Source: Lewinellaceae bacterium
GTDB taxonomy: Bacteria > Bacteroidota > Bacteroidia > Chitinophagales > Saprospiraceae
Length of the DNA: 64,000 nt
Reading direction: 5' to 3'
Assembly: GCA_020636155.1 (NCBI GenBank)
Contig: JACJYM010000001.1
Location: 124,001 to 188,000, forward strand
Part shown: positions 17,820 through 27,564 of the stretch, one piece after another
How positions within the stretch are numbered: position 1 is the stretch's first letter
Layout: every line of letters begins with the position of its first letter
Notes under the pieces: model-generated
The model's input: the letters and a program-made list of their open reading frames with translations, nothing else
Databases searched by the model: none
What the model was told of the DNA's origin: nothing
Translations under genes and position numbers: made by a program

Positions 17820-19466
17820 TCAATCAACAATGATAAATTTCTTCGTATTGTAATGATTATTGCCCGTTTTGTCAACAACTTTCAATGTATAAGCGCCTGG
17901 AATCAAATGTGAATCTATCTCGAAATCATTCTTATCAAATATGCTCCGTTCTAGTACTTGTTTTCCATTCATATCATAAATGTAAACAGTCAAATCACTA
18001 ACTTCGTCAATGCCATCTATATGAATCCGTCCATTGCTGGGATTTGGAAAAATATCAAAATCCCTTTCTAATTCTGGAGATTTCACACCACTGCTCAAAT
18101 CAATACCCAAATCCTCTAACCTAAAACAGGCATAAAGCGAGTACGGTGTATTCGTCGTGGAGATCAAGAGTATCTTGTCATCGTCTAGTATAATCGGACG
18201 ATTAGTATAATACGTATATTTCACTTCTGAGTCGGTTGTGAGTGATCCCAGTAGATTTACATTTCCGTTTCTTGTAATGGATATAAAATCAAATCCGTCT
18301 CTCCCTGTCGTACTTGGGTTTGCCATGAGCAATAATTGCTCATCCCGTATATCTATCAATCTTAAAAAGTTATATGTATTTTGCCCGATTTTTAAGGTAT
18401 CGATGGATTGCACGACATTGCCTACACTATCGAGCCACAGTAACCAAGTATAAGGATAACCTATATCGTCTATTCCATAAGTTTTCCACAAAGCAAGATT
18501 TTCATTCTTACCGTAAAGTGTTCCTGCAAAATATAAATTAAATTCTTTAGTAAAGTCAATATAATTGGTCAAGTCCTTACTATATCTTTCTTTTGGCTCT
18601 GAAATATCTGTATAATCCATCACCTTCACGATGAATTTTGGGCTTTTGCTGGTATCATAAGGGGCATAATAAGCAAAGTATAAAAAATCATTATTTTTTA
18701 GATGACCGAAATAATTTATTTTATCATATTGCAAAACCGCCAATGTATCATCAACTTTGATTGTATCAGTATACTCTTCACCTGTATAAGAAAAATCACT
18801 TCCACTTATAGGATATAAATAGTACTTATATTCTGGCCAAGTCCCCGCAATGGTGTACACATACTCATCTCTACCATACATTGGTATATAATCACCAAGC
18901 CCTGGACTGTGTAGTTCGTTAGAGGTGGTATCATTGGTATTGATTGTCGTTTCTAATAAATTTCCATCCGAGACATCAAATATCCGCCGTATTGGATCAA
19001 TGTAAGCGCCACCATATCTCCATATTTGAGCTAAATGATTACTTAGTCGTTTACTTCTTTTCCCCAATAATTCCAAGTTCCCATCAGGGTTAATATACAT
19101 ATTCCTATAGGACTCCAAGGTATCCCCTGCTCCTGTATCTTTGTTTAAGTAGTGAACCCATTTTTGTTCTCCCGTGTCCTTATCTACCTTACTTAGCATA
19201 CCTCCATGTGGATCGAGAAAAGCATCACGAGATCTGGTCCATATCAGTAAGTCGTCATCCATAGATACGACATGACTCGGCAGCAAGGAGCTATATTCAT
19301 TAGCTCCCGGAACAGCATTCTCAAAAGTATCCACGACATAATGTTCGTCCTTAGGCACATAGACCCACAGTGGGTCGGCTTCTACGTAATGTGGCAGTGG
19401 CACACTTTGAGCTGCAATCAATGAAGAAAACAATATCATAGTAAAAGATAGGTAATATCTATACAT
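17820..19466 (-). CDS. Secreted protein with T9SS type A sorting domain
   Basis: 548 residues: signal peptide (cleavage near LIAAQ, residue 20), then a long beta-rich body with repeated short strands reminiscent of beta-propeller or PQQ-like repeats (for example SKVDKDTGEQKWVHYL near 86-101). A T9SS type A C-terminal sorting domain (about 470-548) has FDIFPNPSNGRIHI, VYIYDMNGKQV and GAYTLKVVDKTG. Likely exported by T9SS and attached to or released from the surface. No enzyme motif recognised. It lies just upstream of rnpB on the same strand; the two genes are about 8 nt apart, but a shared transcript is doubtful. Confidence 0.82.
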   Translation of the reverse strand: MYRYYLSFTMILFSSLIAAQSVPLPHYVEADPLWVYVPKDEHYVVDTFENAVPGANEYSSLLPSHVVSMDDDLLIWTRSRDAFLDPHGGMLSKVDKDTGEQKWVHYLNKDTGAGDTLESYRNMYINPDGNLELLGKRSKRLSNHLAQIWRYGGAYIDPIRRIFDVSDGNLLETTINTNDTTSNELHSPGLGDYIPMYGRDEYVYTIAGTWPEYKYYLYPISGSDFSYTGEEYTDTIKVDDTLAVLQYDKINYFGHLKNNDFLYFAYYAPYDTSKSPKFIVKVMDYTDISEPKERYSKDLTNYIDFTKEFNLYFAGTLYGKNENLALWKTYGIDDIGYPYTWLLWLDSVGNVVQSIDTLKIGQNTYNFLRLIDIRDEQLLLMANPSTTGRDGFDFISITRNGNVNLLGSLTTDSEVKYTYYTNRPIILDDDKILLISTTNTPYSLYACFRLEDLGIDLSSGVKSPELERDFDIFPNPSNGRIHIDGIDEVSDLTVYIYDMNGKQVLERSIFDKNDFEIDSHLIPGAYTLKVVDKTGNNHYNTKKFIIVD

Positions 19467-19606
19467 AATTATAATTTTAAAATATGCATTTCATTTATTA
19501 GTCAATATAATACTTTTTAAAATAATGTACTCTAAGACGTTAATATTAAAGTATAATTAACCGTAAAATGAAACGCATATTATGTTAATAAAAATTCGAT
19601 ACGTAA

Positions 19607-20458
19607 TTATTCACAGGAAACATCACAATCGGGAATCAAGTATATGCACCCTCTAGGAACGGGATCTGGCAGAACATCACATACCAAATTTGGGTTTGAA
19701 ATCTGACTCACAGACACAGTGGTTTCTATTTGATCGGTTGCAGGATTATAACACTTCTTTACACTTCTATTACAACATCCTTCTCCACATCGTAGCCTTC
19801 TGTACACTGTTTCACTTTTACTCCCCTGTGACAAGCAATATGTAAAGCACAATGCTTGTAATCTCGTAATAGATAAAGTATGAAGATTTGGATCATTACA
19901 ATTATAAACAGTTTGCCAATTTGGTGTATTAAATAAAATCCAATCTTCTATGGCTTTAGTCATAATTAAATCAAAATTAATCAAGAATGCCCGTAATGCG
20001 GCATCCCCGGCATTCGTAGCATTAGCCAAATCAATCTCAAACTGTGGGCAATTATGACTGATAAGCTTAATATTTCCAATATAGTAGTCAGTTTGTTGGT
20101 TTAAATTTATACAATCGGATTGATCCCATTGTATTGTAAATGTACATCCGGGATATTGCAAAATATTTTGAAAATTTCTAGTATCCTGACTTGGAGGAGA
20201 ACATCCTGCAGAAACTAGTTCTCCACACTCGTCGAAAATGCTGCTCTGCGTTTGTGTTCCATCTCTATTACTTCCAGACTTGAGTTCATCAAAAACGGCT
20301 TCATCTTGAGAAGACATAGGACTATTGTCTATTTCGCTACTACAGGAAGATATCAAGAATGCTAATAAAATTACGGCTAGTCCAAGCAGATTTTTAGCAA
20401 GAACTCGAAAACGTGTGTGTGTGTGTTGTAGAACTTTAGAATTTTTTAAATTTTTCAT
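19607..20458 (-). CDS. Cysteine-rich lipoprotein of unknown function
   Basis: 283 residues. The N-terminus is unusually long before the hydrophobic segment (LLGLAVILLAFLISSC), with the lipobox Cys at about residue 39. The C-terminal half has many cysteines, including a CGEGCCNRSVKKC cluster, suggesting disulphides outside the cytoplasm. No family recognised. A seven-unit GT/CA dinucleotide tract (20413-20426) lies in the part encoding residues about 11-15, before the signal core; slippage there would shift the frame. Confidence 0.72.
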   Translation of the reverse strand: MKNLKNSKVLQHTHTRFRVLAKNLLGLAVILLAFLISSCSSEIDNSPMSSQDEAVFDELKSGSNRDGTQTQSSIFDECGELVSAGCSPPSQDTRNFQNILQYPGCTFTIQWDQSDCINLNQQTDYYIGNIKLISHNCPQFEIDLANATNAGDAALRAFLINFDLIMTKAIEDWILFNTPNWQTVYNCNDPNLHTLSITRLQALCFTYCLSQGSKSETVYRRLRCGEGCCNRSVKKCYNPATDQIETTVSVSQISNPNLVCDVLPDPVPRGCIYLIPDCDVSCE

Positions 20459-20635
20459 GATGAATAATTTTGTTGTTTTAAAGAAAAAACATCAAATCAA
20501 AAATATCAATTATTTTTTAAAATTCAAAATAATAATTTAAAATTATTTCCTCATTTCTAAAAATTATTATCACATTAAATCTTAACATAATATATAAAAT
20601 GCTTAATTTTAGCCCTTAATAAAAATTTAGGTTTT

Positions 20636-23600
20636 TTGATAACTTGGATAAAAAGGAACTGGGGTCTCATTGCATTGGTGGCATTTGTCGTGCTATACCT
20701 CACATCCATTCGTCAAAATACCAAACTTAACATCACTGATAATATTCGGACTACCCTGCAAGAACGATTTGTACAAGATTCGCTCGTGTTTTCACATGAA
20801 ATAGAGGGTAGAAATTTTGCAGCATTAGATCAGTCGCCATACAAAATTCAAATTTTGAAAAACGGCCGACTCATCTACTGGAATACAACTCTACACTGCG
20901 AAAAAGAATTAAAAAGAATCATCAATGATGAGTTCGAAGCCCGATTTTTCTTAGACTTTCAGAATCCGGAATCCATCAGAAGATTTACAGAAAACAGTAA
21001 ATTCCTGTACAACGGAGATCAATTTATACTCAAGTCAAGTATTAAATTAAACACCTGGGCAAAGATATTTTTTATTATATTTTTTACATGGCTTTGTCTA
21101 AGTGTACTTGGTCCAAGGTCTCGACTTGCAGATCCTTTGGTTCTCATTCCTGGTATATTTTCAGTATTGTCATTGGGAATATTTTCTATCGTATGGCTTT
21201 TTGACGACCACAGTACAGTAAGTGATGTTGACAGTATTTCAAGGCAATATTTCAACCTTTTTACACTGAGTATATTTATCATCTGTCTCACCTCGATTGT
21301 CATATATCAGGGACAACGATTCATCGACTGGGTAAAATCCAAAATCCCAGCCAAAGCCTATGTTTTTGGGAGTGTGGTGTTGATATCTATGTTGTTTTGT
21401 AGCCTTATTTTACTTTTAAATTTTTTTATCAGTGATTACATCATTACATTTGATTACAACAATGTCTTAATACTCAATTGGCACAGTATTACAGCACTCA
21501 TTTTGGTGCTTTTATCTACGGCCTTATTGTTTTTTATATCCTATCTAGTCGTCAAATCGGCACCTGATAGTTATTTTAGAAGTTTTGCCAATGCCGGAAT
21601 CAGCATTGCCGCGATCACCCTATCGGTGCTATCACTTTGGGCCATTGGGTATCCACTCTTACCACTAGGGATATTTCTGCTATCTTTCTTTTTAATTTTA
21701 GAACTTTTCGTCGAATCCTCGATAAGAAATATCACTTCCATGCTTTGGTGGCTCATCCTCTTTTCTGCATTTATTTCCATCAATTTGTTTTATCTCGGCT
21801 TACAAAATGATATTAAATATAGGAGTCAAATACTTAACAAACTCTATCATCAACCCAATGACCAAGAAAGCAAAAACATTCAGAGAATTGCTAAAAAATT
21901 TATTGACAAGGACATAATCTATTCGCTTTCCCAATTGGAATATCCGGCACGTTTACAAAAATCCGATTTTGAAGAATTTGTGTTCGACTTGTCTCATAAC
22001 CTATTGAAAAACACCGATTGGAAGATTCAGGATGTAGAAGTATTCAATGAAGTAGGAGAATCCATCTTTGTGAATAACTATCCTGATTATCAGTCCTTTG
22101 TACAAAGAATAAATTTATCGTCACGAATAGACAAACTGGTGCTATATGATCATTTTTCTGACAGTTACATATTAGAATATAGCATCGAAAACTCGAGCTT
22201 TGATTCAGCACCATTTAAACTGATCATTATTCTAAGTCGGAAAAATACCGTCACTGACGTAGATGAGAGCATTAATTATGTCGTGATTAGAGATGGTGTA
22301 ATCGTCAAAAGCCAACTGGATGTAAACAGTGCTTCCATCAGTGTCAATCCACTCAAAATAAATAATAATACGATCATAAGTGATATTTCATTTGTCGTAA
22401 AACCATTGCCAAATGGTCAAAAAATAGTGAGTTTCAGAAAGATTGCGGGGTTGATAAAACCCATCTCTTTTTTCTCATTTATCTTTACTCTGGGTGCAGT
22501 AATTTTAGCATTGATTACGTATCTCAACACCAAATTCAGGTTTTTGCCTCGTGACATTGACATCAAATATTTTGCAAAAACCTCATTGCGTAGTAAGATT
22601 CAACTTACCATCATATTACTCATTGTATTCTCGTTCATCATCATCGGTTTTATCACAGCCATCTATTTCAAAACGGTCTTTGAAACCAATCAAAAAAACA
22701 CGAGAACCAAAGAAATTGCCACGATCGTTTCAAGCATTCAGAATTTCAGTCAAGGAAGTAGCGATATTGCGGGAGCCAATGAAATCACAAAAAATAAAAT
22801 TGCCGCCATCACTTCACTTCATAATGTCAGCATAAAATTTTATGACCAATTCGGAAAATTACTGAGTAACCAAGCCGCATTGGACGATAATTCTCGCATT
22901 GATTTCAACATCTTACAAGATATCCTTAAGAATCAAAATTCAATTACGGAATACGATAAAACCTATAATTATCAAAAAACATATACTCCGCTTTACCATT
23001 CTAAAACCGGTAAATTTAGAGGTATTCTAATGGTAGAATACAACAAAAAAGATCCCGCAATAAGGAGTATTGTTGATTTTGTGGGTACGATTCTGAATGT
23101 GTATATTTTCCTTTTCTTATTGGCAGGAGCCATTTCCATTGCCATATCTAACAGTATTACAAAACCTCTGAGCCAACTGGGTGACAAACTCCGTCAGTTC
23201 AAATTAGGTAAGGAAAATCAATCCCTCGAATGGAGTGGAAATGATGAAATCGGGATGTTAATTAATGATTATAACAACCTTGCTGAAGAGCTATCACAAA
23301 GCGCCGAACTCCTAGCCCGTACCGAACGGGATATGGCATGGCGTGAAATGGCGAAACAGGTGGCTCATGAAATTAAAAACCCGCTTACTCCGATGAAACT
23401 GAGTATGCAGTACCTAGAAAAAGCCATTGATGCCAACCCCGAAAAAGCGAAAGAACTCATCCAAAGGATATCCTCTACCCTAATTGAACAAATTGAAAAT
23501 CTCAATCAAATAGCCAGCGAATTTTCCAATTTTGCTAAAATGCCTTCAACCACTAATGAAAATGTAATCTTGAATGAAGTGGTAGAGACCATTCACGATC

Positions 23601-24034
23601 TATTCAGAAAACGAGAAGACATGGACATCAGCCTCAACGAACCAATCGAGGACCTCACAGTCTATGCCGACCGAAATCAGTTGGTCAGGATTCTTAACAA
23701 TCTGGTAAAGAATGCCATCCAAGCGATTCCTCACGACAAAAAAGGAAAAATAGTCATAAGCCTATACAAATCCGACAAGGACGCCATTATCAGTATTCAA
23801 GACAACGGCACAGGCATCCCTGAGTCAATGCGAGATAAAGTATTCACACCAAATTTTACCACAAAAAGTAGCGGCACAGGGCTGGGATTGGCAATTTCTG
23901 CCAATATGATTGACACCATGAATGGTAAAATATATTTTGAAACAGAAGAAAACGAAGGCACCACTTTTTTTGTTCAGATTCCACTCATGCGGCTAGACGA
24001 TGACACACGGGTTGTGGTTTCTCTCGACGATTGA
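20636..24034 (+). CDS. Large NtrY-like sensor histidine kinase
   Basis: 1,132 residues. About eleven membrane spans occupy the first ~840 residues, with two extracytoplasmic regions (about 25-135 and 390-610). A HAMP domain (about 841-885), a HisKA dimerisation domain with the phospho-acceptor in VAHEIKNPLTPMK (His911) and a HATPase_c domain follow: N-box NLVKNAIQAI, DNGTGIPESM and GTGLGLAISANMID. The layout resembles NtrY. The start is TTG at 20636, since no in-frame ATG precedes the first span. No response regulator is adjacent, so it is an orphan kinase, and the ligand is unknown. Confidence 0.88.
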   Translation: MITWIKRNWGLIALVAFVVLYLTSIRQNTKLNITDNIRTTLQERFVQDSLVFSHEIEGRNFAALDQSPYKIQILKNGRLIYWNTTLHCEKELKRIINDEFEARFFLDFQNPESIRRFTENSKFLYNGDQFILKSSIKLNTWAKIFFIIFFTWLCLSVLGPRSRLADPLVLIPGIFSVLSLGIFSIVWLFDDHSTVSDVDSISRQYFNLFTLSIFIICLTSIVIYQGQRFIDWVKSKIPAKAYVFGSVVLISMLFCSLILLLNFFISDYIITFDYNNVLILNWHSITALILVLLSTALLFFISYLVVKSAPDSYFRSFANAGISIAAITLSVLSLWAIGYPLLPLGIFLLSFFLILELFVESSIRNITSMLWWLILFSAFISINLFYLGLQNDIKYRSQILNKLYHQPNDQESKNIQRIAKKFIDKDIIYSLSQLEYPARLQKSDFEEFVFDLSHNLLKNTDWKIQDVEVFNEVGESIFVNNYPDYQSFVQRINLSSRIDKLVLYDHFSDSYILEYSIENSSFDSAPFKLIIILSRKNTVTDVDESINYVVIRDGVIVKSQLDVNSASISVNPLKINNNTIISDISFVVKPLPNGQKIVSFRKIAGLIKPISFFSFIFTLGAVILALITYLNTKFRFLPRDIDIKYFAKTSLRSKIQLTIILLIVFSFIIIGFITAIYFKTVFETNQKNTRTKEIATIVSSIQNFSQGSSDIAGANEITKNKIAAITSLHNVSIKFYDQFGKLLSNQAALDDNSRIDFNILQDILKNQNSITEYDKTYNYQKTYTPLYHSKTGKFRGILMVEYNKKDPAIRSIVDFVGTILNVYIFLFLLAGAISIAISNSITKPLSQLGDKLRQFKLGKENQSLEWSGNDEIGMLINDYNNLAEELSQSAELLARTERDMAWREMAKQVAHEIKNPLTPMKLSMQYLEKAIDANPEKAKELIQRISSTLIEQIENLNQIASEFSNFAKMPSTTNENVILNEVVETIHDLFRKREDMDISLNEPIEDLTVYADRNQLVRILNNLVKNAIQAIPHDKKGKIVISLYKSDKDAIISIQDNGTGIPESMRDKVFTPNFTTKSSGTGLGLAISANMIDTMNGKIYFETEENEGTTFFVQIPLMRLDDDTRVVVSLDD

Positions 24035-24097
24035 AAACCCGAATTAAAATTAGAAAATATTTACTCTGTTCTCGCCTCGATTGGCGAAAAATCTTTT

Positions 24098-24105
24098 TAA
24101 ATTTG
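24098..24105 (+). promoter_or_regulatory. Candidate -7 element upstream of pckA
   Basis: TAAATTTG fits the TAnnTTTG consensus, about 100 nt before the pckA ATG, implying a long leader. A TTGG occurs 13 nt upstream, shorter than usual spacing. Confidence 0.28.
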
Positions 24106-24205
24106 CACCATAAACTAAAGAATTAAATGATGGTCTATTGGTAGTTTCATCTTTTAATGAATACTGCAGGACTCATCGTTATCTATTAATGTCAAAACCA
24201 AATAC

Positions 24206-25789
24206 ATGAAAGATTTTAATTTATCCCAATATGGAATTACTGACCGGAAAATCATTAGAAATGCATCCCCGGCCAACCTTTATGCCTATGCCATAAAATT
24301 CGAAGAGAGAGCAGCCATATCTGATGTTGGGGCATTAATGCTGGAATCTGGAGAGAAAACCGGAAGAAGTCCTCGTGACAAAAGGATTATTGACCATCCC
24401 GAAAGCAGCAATAATATATGGTGGGGTGATATTAATATCAAAATGGATGAAAAAACTTTTGACATTAATAAACAAAGAGCCATCGATTATTTCAACACTC
24501 GCACTAGAATCTATGTAGTCGATGGCTATGGTGGCTGGGATCCTGAATATCAGATCAAAGTAAGGGTAATATGTACAAGACCATACCATGCATTGTTCAT
24601 GCACAACATGCTGATAAGACCGACTGAGGCTCAATTAGCAGAGTTTGGAGAGCCTGATTACGTGATAATGAATGCCGGGCAGTTTCCTGCAAATTCATTT
24701 ACGGCTTATATGAATTCTAAAACGAGTATTGACCTTTCATTCGAAAGAAGAGAATTCGTCATTCTCGGAACGGAATATGCCGGTGAAATGAAAAAAGGTG
24801 TCTTTACCATTATGAATTATATCATGCCAAAAATAGACGTCCTATCCATGCATTGCTCAGCAAATGAAGGAGCCGCAGGGGATGTATCCTTGTTTTTTGG
24901 ATTGAGTGGAACCGGAAAAACCACCTTATCAGCTGATGTCAGAAGAAAATTGATAGGCGATGATGAGCATTGCTGGTCTGATAATGGTGTTTTCAACATC
25001 GAGGGCGGTTGTTATGCCAAAGCCATCAACCTGACCAAAGAAAGTGAACCAGAGATTTTCAATGCGATAAAATTTGGTACCGTTTTGGAAAATGTGGTTT
25101 ATGACAATCGAGAACACCATGTCGATTACACAGATACCAGCCTTACGGAAAACACAAGAGCCTCTTATCCTATTGAATTTATAGAAAACGCTAAGATACC
25201 TTGTGTCGGTGGTCATCCAAAGAATATCGTATTCTTAACACTGGATGCCTTTGGAGTATTGCCTCCGGTATCTCGGTTGAATTCGTCTCAGGCGATGTAC
25301 CATTTTATCAGTGGTTATACTGCAAAAGTAGCAGGGACTGAAATGGGAGTAGTTGAGCCACAAGCCACATTTTCGGCATGTTTTGGCGCAGCCTTTATGG
25401 TGTGGCATCCAAGTAAATATGCGGAATTATTGGCCGAAAAAATTGAAAAATATGGCACTAAAGTTTGGCTTGTCAATACCGGCTGGATTGGTGGTGAATA
25501 TGGCGTAGGCAAAAGAATCAGTCTGAAATATACAAGAGCCATCATCGATGCGATTCACAACGGTGATTTAGATCATGTCGGATTTGCGAAAAATGAAACT
25601 TTTGGTTTCGAAATACCTGAAACATGTCCTAATGTTCCTGATAATATTTTAATACCGCGAAATGCATGGGAAGACAAATCCGCTTATGATAAAAAAGCGG
25701 CCCACTTAGCCCAATTATTTGATAAGAATTTTGAAAAATACAAAAGCAATTGTTCTGCTGAAATCATCAATGCAGGACCAAAATTGTAG
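24206..25789 (+). CDS. pckA: Phosphoenolpyruvate carboxykinase (ATP)
   Basis: Converts oxaloacetate plus ATP to phosphoenolpyruvate, the first committed step of gluconeogenesis. The kinase-1a P-loop is GLSGTGKTT (residues 232-240, Lys238). Metal and substrate residues appear in GDDEHCWSDNGVFNIEGGCYAK and MHCSANEG, and the RPTEAQLAEFGEPD segment of the N-terminal domain is present. Length (527) is typical of ATP-dependent bacterial enzymes. It is a single-gene unit closed by a terminator. With acs at 53246 it would support growth on acetate or amino acids. Confidence 0.97.
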   Translation: MKDFNLSQYGITDRKIIRNASPANLYAYAIKFEERAAISDVGALMLESGEKTGRSPRDKRIIDHPESSNNIWWGDINIKMDEKTFDINKQRAIDYFNTRTRIYVVDGYGGWDPEYQIKVRVICTRPYHALFMHNMLIRPTEAQLAEFGEPDYVIMNAGQFPANSFTAYMNSKTSIDLSFERREFVILGTEYAGEMKKGVFTIMNYIMPKIDVLSMHCSANEGAAGDVSLFFGLSGTGKTTLSADVRRKLIGDDEHCWSDNGVFNIEGGCYAKAINLTKESEPEIFNAIKFGTVLENVVYDNREHHVDYTDTSLTENTRASYPIEFIENAKIPCVGGHPKNIVFLTLDAFGVLPPVSRLNSSQAMYHFISGYTAKVAGTEMGVVEPQATFSACFGAAFMVWHPSKYAELLAEKIEKYGTKVWLVNTGWIGGEYGVGKRISLKYTRAIIDAIHNGDLDHVGFAKNETFGFEIPETCPNVPDNILIPRNAWEDKSAYDKKAAHLAQLFDKNFEKYKSNCSAEIINAGPKL

Positions 25790-25805
25790 TTTATTGTAAG
25801 ATTAT

Positions 25806-25845
25806 AAAAAAGGGCAGTAAACACGGTTTTCTGCCTTTTTTTTTA
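25806..25845 (+). terminator. Terminator after pckA
   Basis: 12-bp stem with one G-U pair (25806-25817 / 25831-25842), 13-nt loop and a run of nine T. Confidence 0.85.
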
Positions 25846-25935
25846 TAAAATTGGGCATGTTGTGATTCAATTGAATTAAACTTTGGACTCCCTGCATTGT
25901 TACTAATCATATTTTCAAATTTTAAAGATTGAACT

Positions 25936-26931
25936 ATGCTTAAGTGGATTGACATTCTCCGGTTTGCCAACAATGGGAATCCCATCCCTGATCAAAAAAT
26001 TATCAAAACCGATGAAGAATGGCAAAATGAATTGGATGATGAAGTTTTCAGAATCACTCGAATGAGAGGGACAGAGAGACCATACAGCAGTGAAATGTGT
26101 GGATTATTCGTTCCTGGTAGGTATGCTTGTGCATGTTGTAATACAGAATTGTTTGACGCAGAAGAAAAATTTGACAGTAATACGGGTTGGCCTTCATTTA
26201 CACAACCTATTAAGGAGAATGCCATTGCCTACCATAAGGATAAGGGATTCGGTATGTATCGGATAGAAACCGTTTGCAACACTTGCGATGCTCATTTAGG
26301 ACACGTGTTTCAGGATGGTCCGCCGCCATCAGGATTGCGTTATTGTATGAATGCTCTAGCCCTTAAAAAAGTGGAATCCGACATTAGGTATGCAACATTA
26401 GGAGGTGGTTGTTTTTGGTGTACAGAAGCAATTTTTCGGGAGCTAAATGGAGTCATTAATGTCGAAAGTGGTTATGCAGGAGGCAAAAGTGCTCACCCGA
26501 CTTATCGCGAGGTATCTAGTGGTCTAAGCGGTCATGCAGAAGTGGTCGAAATCACTTATGACAAAAGCATCCTTAGTTTTTATCAGTTGGTCATGATTCA
26601 TCTAACGACCCATGATCCAACTACACTGAACAAACAAGGAGCAGATCACGGGACGCAATACAGAAGTGTCATTTACTATCGAAATGAAGAGGAACGACAA
26701 GAAGCGCTGAAGGCGATAGAGGAAGTACAAGGTCAATTAGATGAACACATCGTGACCGAAGTGGTACCATTTAGTGGATTTTATAAGGCTGAAAATTACC
26801 ATCAAAATTATTATTCAGAAAATGGCGATGCACCCTATTGTAAAATCGTGATTAATCCAAAATTGAATAAATTCAGAGAAAAATATACGACTCTTCTTAA
26901 AAACGAAGATCAGAATCTAGTGGATAATTAA
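25936..26931 (+). CDS. msrBA: Fused methionine sulfoxide reductase MsrB-MsrA
   Basis: Reduces both stereoisomers of methionine sulfoxide in damaged proteins. The MsrB domain comes first (about 28-150): zinc-binding CACC and CNTCDAH pairs and the catalytic Cys137 in RYCMN. The MsrA domain follows (about 152-320) with the GCFWC motif (158-162, catalytic Cys159), SGYAGG and GTQYRS. Domain order B-A is the reverse of the A-B fusions seen in Neisseria and Streptococcus. There is no signal peptide, so it is cytoplasmic. ATG 25936 is the only start consistent with the complete MsrB domain. Confidence 0.96.
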   Translation: MLKWIDILRFANNGNPIPDQKIIKTDEEWQNELDDEVFRITRMRGTERPYSSEMCGLFVPGRYACACCNTELFDAEEKFDSNTGWPSFTQPIKENAIAYHKDKGFGMYRIETVCNTCDAHLGHVFQDGPPPSGLRYCMNALALKKVESDIRYATLGGGCFWCTEAIFRELNGVINVESGYAGGKSAHPTYREVSSGLSGHAEVVEITYDKSILSFYQLVMIHLTTHDPTTLNKQGADHGTQYRSVIYYRNEEERQEALKAIEEVQGQLDEHIVTEVVPFSGFYKAENYHQNYYSENGDAPYCKIVINPKLNKFREKYTTLLKNEDQNLVDN

Positions 26932-27077
26932 TGCCATCTCAGCTTAGGAATTACAAAGGAAACGGAGTTTACTATTTCGTTTCCATTTTTAATAATTTGT
27001 ATTTAGCACACTTAGTGACATAGGAAATCTGTCCGAAGAAGGCAATATTTCTGAATAATTTACTACATTTGGAGTTG

Positions 27078-27557
27078 ATGAAAATATATACTTTCATATT
27101 GATGGTGTTTGTTCTCTCGTGTGCTGAGAAGCCTGATTTTAGCGAAACTCCTACGCTATCGTTTCAGTCATTTTCTAAGCAAAGTATGCTTCAGGGAAGC
27201 ACCAATGAGGACAATGTCACTCTTACCCTTTATTTTACAGATGGTGATGGCGATATTGGATATAGCATTGACGAATTTCAACAGAATTTATTTATAACTG
27301 ATAATCGGACAGGAGATTTATTTACCGGATTTAAGCTTCCTGAAATTCCTATTGAAGGCTCCAAAAATGGGGTCAGTGGCACCATAGAACTTTTGATATT
27401 TACAACCTGCTGTATTTATCCAGACGGGATAGACCCCTGTGAAATCGTCGATGAATTTCCTAGTAACGACCTGAGCTTTGACATTTATATGCTTGATCGT
27501 GCCGGACATATTTCTAATACCGTCACAACTCCGAGTATAAGCTTGAAATGCTATTAA
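27078..27557 (+). CDS. Small lipoprotein of unknown function
   Basis: Starting at ATG 27078 gives a compact lipoprotein signal (MKIYTFILMVFVLSC), better than the in-frame TTG at 27069. The mature ~145 residues include an acidic TDGDGDIGYS stretch often seen near the start of small Bacteroidota lipoproteins, and four cysteines near the C-terminal half. No enzymatic motif. The gene ends 8 nt from the convergent TPR-like pseudogene. Confidence 0.72.
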   Translation: MKIYTFILMVFVLSCAEKPDFSETPTLSFQSFSKQSMLQGSTNEDNVTLTLYFTDGDGDIGYSIDEFQQNLFITDNRTGDLFTGFKLPEIPIEGSKNGVSGTIELLIFTTCCIYPDGIDPCEIVDEFPSNDLSFDIYMLDRAGHISNTVTTPSISLKCY

Positions 27558-27564
27558 TGGATTT

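Noticed and set aside
27069..27077. TTG start for the small lipoprotein
   Set aside because: The ATG at 27078 gives a standard lipoprotein signal. The same reasoning moved starts at 48405 to 48432, at 60642 to 60675, and at 42278 to 42251.
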